A stretch of 64,000 bases of DNA from an uncultured Fretibacterium sp. Lineage in GTDB: Bacteria > Synergistota > Synergistia > Synergistales > Aminobacteriaceae. The stretch is taken from assembly GCA_946186205.1 (NCBI GenBank), contig CAMHMH010000001.1, positions 124,001-188,000 on the forward strand. The letters are read 5' to 3'. The notes beneath the pieces are model-generated. The model ran no database searches, was not told the origin of the DNA, and worked only from the letters and a program-made list of their open reading frames with translations. Position numbers and translations under genes: made by a program. The first letter of the stretch is position 1; each line of letters begins with the position of its first letter. Shown here in pieces: positions 42,736 to 51,181 of this stretch.

Positions 42736-44340
42736 TTACGCAAGATACTTCTTCAGCGTCTCACGTACTGCACCATACCCGGCAATCTCTTCACGGAATA
42801 TCGACTCTATCTTCTCACCTATTCCCGCCTCATAGAGATTCACTCCGAATATATGCGCGTTGCTCAGTATAGGCTTCAGCTTCTCACCAACGGACTCAGG
42901 CTTCCCGATCTCAACTCCTGAAAGTCTCTGAGTCATCTCGTCATTCATCGGGTCGGGTGAAAGCTCGTACTTCTTCCCGCTGTCGTCAACCGCAAGAATG
43001 TACCTTAACCATCCCGCAATCGCTAACGGAATCCCCTTAAGACTCTCAGCAGTCCCGGAACGTTTGACCCACGCTTTCACAGTCTCACCGAAACGGAACG
43101 CGAGTCCCTGCGAGATGTCCGTCGCAATCCTCGCGCTTGTGTCGCCCAAATACGGATTCGGAAATCGTACCTTCATACACTCATCAAGGAATTTTCTCGG
43201 CGATAAGATTTTCGGGTCTTCAACAACAGGCAGTCCCTCAGCATATCCGACAGCATCAGCAAGTTTCGACAGCTCCGGGTCGTGCATTCCGTCAGCAAAA
43301 AGTGTATAGCCCAGCATGATCGCATACGTGCATAACGCGGAGTGAATCGGATTGAGGCACGCTGTAACCTTCATTCGCTCGGACAAGTTTACGGTGTTGC
43401 GGTCGGCCATGTATACCCCGAAATCTGACGCTTCAAGCTCAGGCCGCCCATTAGGGAATGAGTCCTCAATCACCAAATAGCCGGGGGCTTCTGCGTTCAC
43501 GAACGGGGCTATGTACGTGCGCTTTGACGTTACTACTATGTTCATGTCATCAACGCCGAGTCCCGCGAGCATTTTGGCGACATCTTCCGACGGGCGAGGG
43601 GTTATCTTGTCGATCATCGTCCAAGGGAATGCGACTCTCTTCTCATCCTCAGCGTAAGCAACAAATTCTGACGGGACAAAGCCATTCTCATGCCATTTCT
43701 TTGCGGTCTCAATGACGCTTTCACGCAGCTTTCTTCCGTTCTGTGAAACGTTGTCCATTGACACAAGCGCGAGAGGGAATGCCCCGGCCTTGAAACGCTC
43801 GTACAACATGGCCGTGATTATTGCCATTGCTCCTTTGGGATTCGCAGGGCCGTTAGTCATGTCGGCTTCAACGAACGGGAAATATTTTCCGTCAGAGCCG
43901 TGAAGGGCGTAACCTTTCTCCGTAATCGTGAATGATACAAGCTGAAGAGATTTTGCCGTGAAAATTTCTGTGAGTCGTTCGCGGTCTTGAGGAGCTTTCA
44001 CCGCTTCAGTGAGTGAGGCAAGTACGCGCTTGTCAGTCCGTCCGTCCTCGTGAAGCGTTACGGATAATGCGAGGTTGTCGAAAGGGTGATATATCTTGTC
44101 AACAACATCGTAATCAAACGACTCGGCGCATATTATCCCGGTGTCCATTTTCCCGGAGCGTATGAGGTTGTCCGCTATGCCTCCGACAAAGATACGGAAG
44201 ATATTCCCGATCCCGAAATGAATCCAGCGGGGAGTCTTGCGTGTATTGTCGGCGATTTTCTGAGGGTCATACGGTGGCAGATCTATTCCGGCATTTTTCC
44301 ATGACGCAGAATCTTTCAGCCCGTCATAAGTCAGGCGCAT
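42736..44340 (-). CDS. Mannitol dehydrogenase-family polyol/hexuronate dehydrogenase
   Basis: The 534-residue protein belongs to the long-chain polyol dehydrogenases (MtlK, UxuB, UxaB): WIHFGIGNIFRIF near the start is the NAD site, VSMDNVSQNGRKLRESV and FPWTMIDKITPRP mark the centre, and CLNPIHSALCTYAIMLGY carries the conserved Asn/His near the catalytic lysine. These enzymes interconvert mannitol/fructose or fructuronate/mannonate. The length of 534 is close to fructuronate reductase-like proteins. The substrate remains open. Single gene with its own terminator. Confidence 0.88.
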   Translation of the reverse strand: MRLTYDGLKDSASWKNAGIDLPPYDPQKIADNTRKTPRWIHFGIGNIFRIFVGGIADNLIRSGKMDTGIICAESFDYDVVDKIYHPFDNLALSVTLHEDGRTDKRVLASLTEAVKAPQDRERLTEIFTAKSLQLVSFTITEKGYALHGSDGKYFPFVEADMTNGPANPKGAMAIITAMLYERFKAGAFPLALVSMDNVSQNGRKLRESVIETAKKWHENGFVPSEFVAYAEDEKRVAFPWTMIDKITPRPSEDVAKMLAGLGVDDMNIVVTSKRTYIAPFVNAEAPGYLVIEDSFPNGRPELEASDFGVYMADRNTVNLSERMKVTACLNPIHSALCTYAIMLGYTLFADGMHDPELSKLADAVGYAEGLPVVEDPKILSPRKFLDECMKVRFPNPYLGDTSARIATDISQGLAFRFGETVKAWVKRSGTAESLKGIPLAIAGWLRYILAVDDSGKKYELSPDPMNDEMTQRLSGVEIGKPESVGEKLKPILSNAHIFGVNLYEAGIGEKIESIFREEIAGYGAVRETLKKYLA

Positions 44341-44400
44341 GATGAATCAATCCTTTCATTGTTGTGAAAAATTTGGAGTGCTTAGAGTTTACCATGATTA

Positions 44401-44751
44401 TTATGATGATGCCCGGCAATTTTCGCAGTTAGGTATAAATCCGTTATTCTTCATTTCGTCCAAAGCCCATTGAGCAGCAGCCGTCAGCATTGGGAGAGCG
44501 TTTTTGCCCCGTTCAGTGAGTGAATATTCGACTCGCGGGGGAACCTCGTTGTATTGAGTGCGTGAGACAAGCCCGGAAGATTCTAATTCCTTGAGCGAGT
44601 GTGCAAGCATCATGTTTGTGATGTCGCCGAGCCTGCGTTTTATCGCGCTGTAACGTTTGGGCGACATGTCCGACAATATGCAGATGATTGGCAGCTTCCA
44701 TTTTCCCCCGAATGTATGAGCTAAATATTTCAGCGGGCAAATATTTTCCAT
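44401..44751 (-). CDS. HxlR-family transcriptional regulator
   Basis: The ATG at 44751 (after AGGAGAT) gives the usual 116-residue HxlR protein; the frame upstream is open but unlike the family. It has the N-terminal cysteine near C5, FGGKWKLPIICIL, the wing helix region RYSAIKRRLGDITNMMLAHSLKELESSGLV and PRVEYSLTERG. A CxxC near the C-terminus (NCENC) is an extra feature. HxlR proteins often sense electrophiles or redox stress through the N-terminal cysteine. It is divergent from the redox operon it probably controls. Confidence 0.92.
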   Translation of the reverse strand: MENICPLKYLAHTFGGKWKLPIICILSDMSPKRYSAIKRRLGDITNMMLAHSLKELESSGLVSRTQYNEVPPRVEYSLTERGKNALPMLTAAAQWALDEMKNNGFIPNCENCRASS

Positions 44752-44774
44752 GTGGCAAAATCTCCTATGTATAA

Positions 44775-44833
44775 ATTTTGTACATGGTATCAAATTTCTG
44801 TGTTCTTGTGAAAATCGTACCATGAAATATAAT
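44775..44833 (+). promoter_or_regulatory. Divergent promoter/operator region for HxlR and the redox operon
   Basis: For the plus strand TTGTGA (44806-44811) and TATAAT (44828-44833) are spaced by 16 bases. An imperfect palindrome ATTTTGTAC-ATG-GTATCAAAT lies at 44775-44795. A reversed CATGGTA/TACCATG pair (44783-44789 and 44818-44824) places one half between -35 and -10. Both are good candidates for HxlR binding. Confidence 0.55.
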
Positions 44834-44871
44834 AATCTTATCCCAAAAAAATTTGAGGAGGATAATTTCTC

Positions 44872-45591
44872 ATGCAGATAAAAGCGGTAAAACTTTTCGA
44901 GGGCGGAGAGTTCACAGAAGAGTTTGTGTTCGGAGGTGAGAACAAAGCAGACGGGCGCAAGGATTTCACATATCCCGGAAGCCTTCAGAATTTCGTGATT
45001 GATACGGGCGATGAAGTGATACTTGTTGACACGGGATTCGCGCCTGGGACTCCGTTCAAAGGCTACAACATGATTAATGACTATATCCCCGCGCTTGAAG
45101 CAGCAGGATATAAGCCGGAGCAGGTCAGCAAGATTCTTGTTACTCACAAGCACCCCGATCACACAGGAATGTTATCAGCCTTCCCGAACGCGAAAATCTA
45201 CATCGGCCCAGAAGACGCAGACGCATTGAAACTCGACGGCCCGAACGTAATCAGAGCAGCATATTCAGACGGAGCGTATCACAATTTCCCTGAGAGTCAG
45301 AAAATCGCTGACGGAATATACTTCATCAAGGCAAGAGGACACACGAAAGGCAACAGCATAGTTATAGCTGAGGACAACGGAGTCTACTACATGCTTCACG
45401 GTGATGTAACGTATGTTGACGCTGCGCTTCATGCAAACAAGCTCTCGGTTGTGTTCGAGGACTTGGCCGCAGCGCGTGAGACATTAGACCGTGTTCGCGA
45501 GTTCGTGAAGAATAACCCGACAATCTATCTTTCGACTCATACCCCTGAAGGCGTAACGAACCTTGAGGGAAAAATCATAATGAAGCTGTAA
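44872..45591 (+). CDS. Metallo-beta-lactamase-fold hydrolase
   Basis: The 239-residue protein has the MBL metal motifs: VILVDTGFAPG, THKHPDHTGML (HxHxDH with Lys at x), a GHTKGN histidine, LHGDVTY and a final STHTPEG. Relatives include lactonases and glyoxalase II-like enzymes. It is the first gene of the HxlR-linked operon and has GAGGAG upstream. Confidence 0.88.
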   Translation: MQIKAVKLFEGGEFTEEFVFGGENKADGRKDFTYPGSLQNFVIDTGDEVILVDTGFAPGTPFKGYNMINDYIPALEAAGYKPEQVSKILVTHKHPDHTGMLSAFPNAKIYIGPEDADALKLDGPNVIRAAYSDGAYHNFPESQKIADGIYFIKARGHTKGNSIVIAEDNGVYYMLHGDVTYVDAALHANKLSVVFEDLAAARETLDRVREFVKNNPTIYLSTHTPEGVTNLEGKIIMKL

Positions 45592-45597
45592 ATCACA

Positions 45598-46164
45598 ATG
45601 GAATTTGAGAATGTATTGACGCGCAGAGTCTCGGCACGCAAATACACCGGGAGAATGCCGAGCGATGAAGAAATACAGAAGGTAATTGACGCGGCACTCC
45701 TCGCGCCTATAGTACGCTGGCACAAACTGCACTTGTCTGTAGTAACGAGTCATGACGCTATGTGTGTTGCAGAGAATGCAGCAGATGAAATTTTCGGACG
45801 GCCTGACTCACCCGTGAAGATGCCCCGGCCATATCTCTACAACGCGCCCGTGTGGATAATCTTATCGGGCAAAAGGTACGACGAGTCCGAGAATCCTCAG
45901 GCAAAACTGATGAATGATAATCTCTTCTGGAATGTAGGCTCAATCATCGAGAACATGGAGCTTCAGGCAACGGCGTTAGGACTCGCGAGCTGCGGAATAA
46001 ACACGACAGTTGTAGCAATGAGAGACCGCCCGGACGTGAAGAAGGCTGTCGGAATCCCAGAGGGCTACGATGCTTTAGCGTCCGTGATTCTGGGCTATGC
46101 TGACGCGGAATATGCCGAAAGAAAAGTGAGGCCGGAATTAATCCCGGTGTCTTACGTGAAGTGA
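45598..46164 (+). CDS. Nitroreductase-family FMN protein
   Basis: The 188-residue protein has the family pattern: TRRVSARKYTGRMPSDEEIQKVIDAALLAP at the N-terminus (FMN phosphate contacts), NVGSIIENMELQATALGLASC and a PEGYDALASVILGYA motif. It would reduce quinones, nitro compounds or enoates with NAD(P)H. It follows the MBL gene by six bases. Confidence 0.9.
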   Translation: MEFENVLTRRVSARKYTGRMPSDEEIQKVIDAALLAPIVRWHKLHLSVVTSHDAMCVAENAADEIFGRPDSPVKMPRPYLYNAPVWIILSGKRYDESENPQAKLMNDNLFWNVGSIIENMELQATALGLASCGINTTVVAMRDRPDVKKAVGIPEGYDALASVILGYADAEYAERKVRPELIPVSYVK

Positions 46165-46174
46165 GGAGTCATTG

Positions 46175-46678
46175 ATGGACAGGAACAAACCTTACGAGGC
46201 GTTCAACATTTTCGACAGGGACTGGGGACTCGCGACCGCTGGGACTCTCGCTGACTTTGACGGCTGCACTATCGGCTGGGGTTCAATGGGTGAAATCTGG
46301 GGATTGCCGAACCAGTCGCGCCCAATCATAACGGTGTACGTTAATCCGCTGAGAATGACGGCTGACTACATGCTGAACAACGAATATTTTTCCGTCTCAT
46401 TTTTCCCGAAAGAATACAGGAAGGATCTTGCGATTCTCGGCTCAAAGTCAAAGCGTGAAACCGATAAATTTGCGCTGACCTCATTAACTCCGCAGGAACA
46501 TGGCAACACGATAATTTTTGCGGAGGCTGATTTGACGTTCATTTGCCGCAAGTTGTACTGGGAGCAGTTCAACGAGTCTCACATGGCCGATGACGTGAGA
46601 GAATTTTACGGAAAGCACGGCCAGCCCCCTCACTATGAATTTATCGGTGAAGTGAAAGAAGTGATAGACAGGCGATGA
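46175..46678 (+). CDS. Flavin reductase-like FMN-binding split-barrel protein
   Basis: The ATG at 46175 has GAGGAG seven bases upstream. The 167-residue protein matches flavoredoxin-like proteins: WGLATAGTLADFDGCTIGWGSMGEIWG, PIITVYVNPLRMT, YFSVSFFPKEYRKDL. It probably carries FMN and moves electrons between the ferredoxin and the nitroreductase products of this operon; that link is inferred. It overlaps the next gene by four bases. Confidence 0.85.
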   Translation: MDRNKPYEAFNIFDRDWGLATAGTLADFDGCTIGWGSMGEIWGLPNQSRPIITVYVNPLRMTADYMLNNEYFSVSFFPKEYRKDLAILGSKSKRETDKFALTSLTPQEHGNTIIFAEADLTFICRKLYWEQFNESHMADDVREFYGKHGQPPHYEFIGEVKEVIDRR

Positions 46679-47493
46679 AGCGATTACACGTAATATATTT
46701 CAGTCCGAGCGGTTCAACAGAAAAAGTTGTGAAAGAGATTGCCTCAGAATTTCCCGGAATGCCCGCTGAGACAATCAATCTTTTGACATCAGCAAGCCGC
46801 AAGAAGCACTACACATTCGGCCATGATGATATTGTGATTTTCGGGATGATTACGGCGGGAAAACTCTTCACTCTGTCTGATGAGATTTTCGCGTGCCTTC
46901 ATGCTGACGGGACTCCGTTTGTCGGAATAATCACATTCGGGAACGGCTATTACGGTATCGCGCTGAAAGAAATGTTATCGCGTGCAAAGGCTCAGGGCTT
47001 CAAGGTTGCGGCATTGGGTGCGTTTGTGTCTCGTCATTCAATGGACACTGCGATTGCTGAAGGACGGCCGGACTCTGACGACATGAGGAAGATTCACGAG
47101 TTCGGGAAAAAGTCATGCGAAAAGATTCTCAGCGGTGATTGCGAGCTTCACACACAGCCCGTAACAAACTGGTCATCGTGGGACATGGGCAACAAGGTCA
47201 TAGCTTACAGGGAAGAACACCCCGATGAAGCATACGCGCTCCCGTCTTCGTGCAAGGCAAAAGAGATCACGGACGCTTGCATAAAGTGCGGGACTTGCGT
47301 CAGAAATTGCCCAGTTGACGCGATAGACATTGAGTCGAAAACGTTTGACATGGAAAAATGTATAGGCTGCTGGGGATGTATCAACCGCTGCCCTAAGCAC
47401 GCGATAAAATCAACAAGCAAAGAAGTAGCAGAAATAATGCGTTCATTCGGCGAGGCTTCGACAAAGAGACTTGAGCCGGAAATTTTCATGTAA
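46675..47493 (+). CDS. EFR1-type flavodoxin-ferredoxin fusion
   Basis: The 272-residue protein begins with a flavodoxin-like domain (YFSPSGSTEKVVKEIA for FMN phosphate; FGNGYYGIALKEM). It ends with two 4Fe-4S motifs, CIKCGTCVRNCPVDAI and CIGCWGCINRCPKHAI. Such EFR1 proteins are cytoplasmic electron carriers in anaerobes. It closes the HxlR-linked operon. Confidence 0.9.
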   Translation: MKRLHVIYFSPSGSTEKVVKEIASEFPGMPAETINLLTSASRKKHYTFGHDDIVIFGMITAGKLFTLSDEIFACLHADGTPFVGIITFGNGYYGIALKEMLSRAKAQGFKVAALGAFVSRHSMDTAIAEGRPDSDDMRKIHEFGKKSCEKILSGDCELHTQPVTNWSSWDMGNKVIAYREEHPDEAYALPSSCKAKEITDACIKCGTCVRNCPVDAIDIESKTFDMEKCIGCWGCINRCPKHAIKSTSKEVAEIMRSFGEASTKRLEPEIFM

Positions 47494-47504
47494 GCAAAAA
47501 GAGT

Positions 47505-47540
47505 GAGAGTCCCTCAATAGGCGATGGGGGACTCTCGTTT
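47505..47540. terminator. Bidirectional terminator shared by the redox operon and prepilin gene 2
   Basis: GAGAGTCCC (47505-47513) pairs with GGGACTCTC (47528-47536), followed by GTTTTGT. The conserved TATTGTGTTGTTTGGTTATAGG tract then leads to the prepilin 2 stop. Confidence 0.8.
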
Positions 47541-47579
47541 TGTATTGTGTTGTTTGGTTATAGGTTTGTTGGCTAAATG

Positions 47580-48134
47580 TTAAGACCTGCTGTAGGCTTC
47601 AATCTTACCGCTTGAGAGTGTTACCTTGAACATGTACTTGCCGTTACTCGTACCACTTGTAGCTGTGTTCTTTGCTATGATAGCGGTGCCTGTATCAGAT
47701 GTTTCTGCTGAAGAATACGAATTGCCGTAACCCTTGATTTTCAACAATTCCTCAACAATGGTATCCTTCTCCGGATCTTTACTGAAGTCAACAATGATTG
47801 CCCAGTTTGCTACCCCTTTGTTCGCATCATCTGTAAGTGCCTCATAGCTGATACCAGTAGTAGCACCAGTAGCCAGCTTAAAATCTCTCCATGTAGGCAG
47901 ACTTGCGTGAAGTACATCTTCTGCTGTAAGTGTAGATAAGTCATTCTCAAGGTTATTGACAGCGTAAAGCCTCGCCGCACTGATGCATGCATTAACGTTT
48001 GATGCTATTGTTGATGCTTTTGCTTTTGCTGTTGCTCCTGATACTGACATTGTCATTGCCGCTGTGAGTGTCGCAAGAATCGCTACGACAATGAGAAGCT
48101 CTACCAATGTGAATCCCTTGCGTGCTTTCTTCAT
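47580..48134 (-). CDS. Type IV prepilin-like protein 2
   Basis: The 184-residue protein has the same prepilin leader as prepilin 1 (MKKARKG/FTLVELLIVVA, Glu at +5) and the same AKAKASTIASNV segment. The body differs, keeping only ANWAIIVDFSKDPEKD, IKGYG and MFKVTLSSGKIE landmarks. This mosaic of identical ends and a divergent centre suggests a pilin cassette family. It is probably the subunit of a type IV pilus or pseudopilus. A GGAGGA site precedes the start. Confidence 0.85.
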   Translation of the reverse strand: MKKARKGFTLVELLIVVAILATLTAAMTMSVSGATAKAKASTIASNVNACISAARLYAVNNLENDLSTLTAEDVLHASLPTWRDFKLATGATTGISYEALTDDANKGVANWAIIVDFSKDPEKDTIVEELLKIKGYGNSYSSAETSDTGTAIIAKNTATSGTSNGKYMFKVTLSSGKIEAYSRS

Positions 48135-48388
48135 TTGAATCTTTCCTCCTAGTTATTTTTGCTGAATTTATCTGTCGCCTATTAACAGATAATCCTTCTT
48201 GCAGAATGGTTACTGCAAACTCTCAACGCTTGTTGCTTCTTGGTGCTTGTTACTTTGTGAAACGAGAAAAAATTTTGCACACAACTAATTCACATATCCC
48301 CTTGCCTTTGTGATATAATTTCCACAGAGACAAAGAAAATGCGTACACACTAATTGTGTGCTTCTTTTGTGGTAGAAAGATTATAGCA
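48135..48388 (-). promoter_or_regulatory. Conserved prepilin promoter and long leader, copy 2
   Basis: The extended -10 TGCTATAAT (48380-48388, minus strand) and a leader of about 240 nt match those of prepilin 1. The CACAC/GTGTG hairpin and the TTGCAG/CTGCAA hairpin are both present. Upstream, the stretch CATAACAAAAAAGACAAAG is also shared, so the duplicated unit includes the promoter. Confidence 0.6.
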
Positions 48389-48451
48389 TACACTTTGTCT
48401 TTTTTGTTATGTCTTCATAAAATTTTCTCACATCATTTATTTTCAGAGTGC

Positions 48452-48491
48452 AAAAAAAAACAGGGGATTACGATTCCGAGTCGCTCCCCTG
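48452..48491 (-). terminator. Terminator of the sugar-import operon
   Basis: On the minus strand CAGGGG and CCCCTG form a stem followed by nine T. It lies 35 bases after the zinc dehydrogenase stop. Confidence 0.75.
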
Positions 48492-48525
48492 CTTTTGTGC
48501 TTGCGATTCTGTTTTGTGCTTCGCG

Positions 48526-49578
48526 TTACGCCTCTTCGGGTTCGTCCGGGTCAACGTCAACGATAACTTTCATCGTCGACTCGCGGTTGTTGTCTATGAA
48601 CTCATACGCTTTAGGCCAGTCCTTGAACGCAAAGTGTGCTGTCCTTAACGGCTTGAGCTGCACCTTTCCTTCCTGAACGAACCGAATCCCGTCAAGAAAA
48701 TCTTCATGACGATACATCATCGATGTGTTGAGATCTAACTCTGAGTCATTCAGTTTCGCGAGGTCAATATTTGCCTTCTTCCCGAAAACAGCGACGAGTA
48801 TTATCGTGCTTCCCTTTCGCGCGTTCTGAATCGCCTGATCCATCGTTATGTCGCTTCCGGCGCATTCGTACGCGACATCGTACTTGTCCGGCCCGAATGT
48901 GTCGAGTACTGCCTGCTTGTAGTCGTGATTTTTTGTGTTGACGACAACATCAGCTCCGAGCTTCTTTGCGAGTTCGAGTCTTCCGTCTGAGATGTCCGTT
49001 GCCATGACTTTGGCCGCTCCGAGTGCCTTCAGCGACTGGATGAGAAGTATACCGATAGGCCCGCACCCTAACACAACAGCCGTGCAGCCCTTAACGCCGG
49101 GGAATTGCTTTGCCGCGTGAATCGTAACCGCAAGAGGCTCAAGCATTGCTCCATCGGAGTAACTCAGCTCATCAGGAATCGGCGTAACGTTCCTCTCGTC
49201 AGCAACAAAATATTCACTCCCTGTCCCGGTCGTCTGGAAGCCGTAAACTTTCAGGCTCTCGCAGAGATTGTATTTCCCGTGCAAGCAAGGGTAGCACCTT
49301 CCGCAGACAACTTGAGGCTCAAGCGTAACTCTGTCGCCGGGCTTGAACTTCTTGACGAACTCGCCGACTTTTACGACCTGTGCGCTGACTTCATGACCCT
49401 GCGTTATAGGGTATGACGTGTAGGGGTGAGTCCCGTGATAAACGTGAATGTCGCTTCCGCAGATTCCTATCTTCTTGATTTTGACGAGAACCTGATCCGG
49501 GCCGGGTTCGGGTATATCGATGTCCCTGTAGATTATGTGCTTGGGTTCCTGCATTACTTCCTGTACCATTGTTGCCAC
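48526..49578 (-). CDS. Zinc-dependent medium-chain polyol dehydrogenase (sorbitol dehydrogenase-like)
   Basis: The 350-residue MDR enzyme has GICGSDIHVYHG (catalytic Zn Cys), GHEVSAQVVKVG, structural Zn cysteines CGRCYPCLHGKYNLC, E in MLEPLAVTIHA and the NAD site GCGPIGILLIQ with ATDIS (Asp for NAD). It would oxidise a polyol to a ketose. A GTG start follows AAGGAAGG. It is the last gene of the import operon, giving a polyol as the likely imported substrate. Confidence 0.88.
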   Translation of the reverse strand: MATMVQEVMQEPKHIIYRDIDIPEPGPDQVLVKIKKIGICGSDIHVYHGTHPYTSYPITQGHEVSAQVVKVGEFVKKFKPGDRVTLEPQVVCGRCYPCLHGKYNLCESLKVYGFQTTGTGSEYFVADERNVTPIPDELSYSDGAMLEPLAVTIHAAKQFPGVKGCTAVVLGCGPIGILLIQSLKALGAAKVMATDISDGRLELAKKLGADVVVNTKNHDYKQAVLDTFGPDKYDVAYECAGSDITMDQAIQNARKGSTIILVAVFGKKANIDLAKLNDSELDLNTSMMYRHEDFLDGIRFVQEGKVQLKPLRTAHFAFKDWPKAYEFIDNNRESTMKVIVDVDPDEPEEA

Positions 49579-49584
49579 TGTGAA

Positions 49585-50160
49585 TCATTCCTTCCTTAAT
49601 CTTTCGTATTCATCCCTGCAAATGTCATCGTAATTCATAAGCTCATCACGAAATGCTTCAACCCATAACTTCATGGCCGAGTCATTTCCGCTTGACTTTG
49701 CGATTCCTCCCGACATCTGCCAAATATCCGCGCAAGCCTTCATGATTTTCTCCTCATCGCTTGCCTTCCTGAATCCCATAAAGCTGCTCGCGTAATCTCC
49801 GCTCTTGCATGTCGACAAGTAACGCCGCGCCGTGTTCCTGTACTCGTGGTACAAGACTGCCCTGTGCGACTCGTCCGTGTCATTCATGCGTAACTCATTG
49901 ATGATTGTCGTAACTTCTTTGTCCCTGAATCGCCGGAAGAATCCCCCGCGCCCGTAAAGAAGCTGAAGACATACGCACCGCCATAACCACCAGTCAATAT
50001 TTCTGCGGCCCTTGCCTTCATGGTCAGAGTAGCGGTCATTGTAGACTTCACGGACGAAATCAACAGCCCCGGACTCAGGAAGCGAGTCGAGAATCACGAG
50101 GCGTTTTTTCGGGTCAATCTCACGGAAATATTCTGTTAAGTCCGCGCTTACTTCGTACAT
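49585..50160 (-). CDS. Hypothetical protein in the sugar-import operon
   Basis: The 191-residue soluble protein is rich in Arg, Asp, Tyr and Trp (NIDWWLWRCVCLQLLYGRGGFFRRF) and appears all-helical. No signal peptide or membrane helix is seen. I do not recognise a family. Its start follows the permease stop directly (TAAATG) and it precedes the dehydrogenase, so it is firmly part of the operon and may regulate or assist sugar use. Confidence 0.75.
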   Translation of the reverse strand: MYEVSADLTEYFREIDPKKRLVILDSLPESGAVDFVREVYNDRYSDHEGKGRRNIDWWLWRCVCLQLLYGRGGFFRRFRDKEVTTIINELRMNDTDESHRAVLYHEYRNTARRYLSTCKSGDYASSFMGFRKASDEEKIMKACADIWQMSGGIAKSSGNDSAMKLWVEAFRDELMNYDDICRDEYERLRKE

Positions 50161-51177
50161 TTATGATGCCTGGCGTTTTTTCGAGAAGCAGTCAAAGCCG
50201 ACAGCAATCGCGAGAACTAATCCCTGCACTACCATCTGAGTATACTCGCTGACGTTCATCATGACCATTCCGCTTTTCAGTGAGCCGATAATCAGAACGC
50301 CCGCGATTACCCCGGACATGTGGCCAATTCCGCCCGCGACAGATACACCGCCAAGCACAACGCACGTTATGACCTCGAACTCAAAGCCTACGAGTGAAGA
50401 AGCCTGAGCTGACCCTGTTCGTGAAAGAACGATTATTCCCGCAAGTCCCGCAAAGAATCCTGAGAGCGCGTAAATCAGATACTTCATCTTGCTGACACGA
50501 ATCCCGGAAAGCTCTGATGCTTCCTCGTTGCCTCCGATAGCGTAGAAGTAACGCCCGAAATATGACTTGTTGAGAATGAAGCTGCCAACCGCGAAGCATA
50601 TCACCATGATGATGGCGCAAACAGGAATCAATCCGATACCCGTCCGAGGGAAAATGCTCCAGTGATTCAGAGTCCAACGCGCAAAGAATCCTAACGCAGG
50701 ATCACCATTGAGTCCGACTTCAGGCGCATATCTCAGCACGTCAGGTATAGGAAGTCCGCCCGAAAGTATGTACGCTAATCCCCTGAAAATAGTCTGTGAA
50801 GCGAACGTCGCAATAATCGCCGGGATTCCGATAGTCGAGACCATGAAGCCGTTCAGGACTCCGATTAGTGTAGCCATTGCGATTGATACGAGGATTGCCA
50901 ACCACATGTTCCAGCCCATATTCATCATCAAGTACGCGCATACGACATTCACAAGCACGACAATTGACGCGATTGACAGGTCGATACCAGCAATCAATAT
51001 AACGAACGTCATGCCGATTGACGCGATGCCGTAATACGAAACCTGCCTGGATATGTTGATGATGTTCGGAAGGCTGAGAAATTTCGGGTTGAAGTACCAG
51101 AAAATTGCTATCTCGATTATGAACACAAGCCATATTGCGTTCTGCTTGAATGCCGCCGCGAATCTGTTCTGCTCCAT
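50161..51177 (-). CDS. Ribose-type ABC sugar importer permease
   Basis: The 338-residue membrane protein has about ten helices and RbsC-type motifs: GMTFVILIAGIDLSIASIVVL, GFMVSTIGIPAIIATFASQTIFRGLAYI, FYAIGGNEEASELSGI and CVVLGGVSVAGGIGHMSGVIAGVL. It forms the channel with the ATPase encoded just upstream. The exact sugar is unknown. Confidence 0.93.
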   Translation of the reverse strand: MEQNRFAAAFKQNAIWLVFIIEIAIFWYFNPKFLSLPNIINISRQVSYYGIASIGMTFVILIAGIDLSIASIVVLVNVVCAYLMMNMGWNMWLAILVSIAMATLIGVLNGFMVSTIGIPAIIATFASQTIFRGLAYILSGGLPIPDVLRYAPEVGLNGDPALGFFARWTLNHWSIFPRTGIGLIPVCAIIMVICFAVGSFILNKSYFGRYFYAIGGNEEASELSGIRVSKMKYLIYALSGFFAGLAGIIVLSRTGSAQASSLVGFEFEVITCVVLGGVSVAGGIGHMSGVIAGVLIIGSLKSGMVMMNVSEYTQMVVQGLVLAIAVGFDCFSKKRQAS

Positions 51178-51181
51178 GTTG

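Noticed and set aside
44752-45162. N-terminal extension of the HxlR regulator
   Set aside because: The extended frame covers the divergent promoter and part of the next gene; the usual HxlR length and the AGGAGAT site support the start at 44751.
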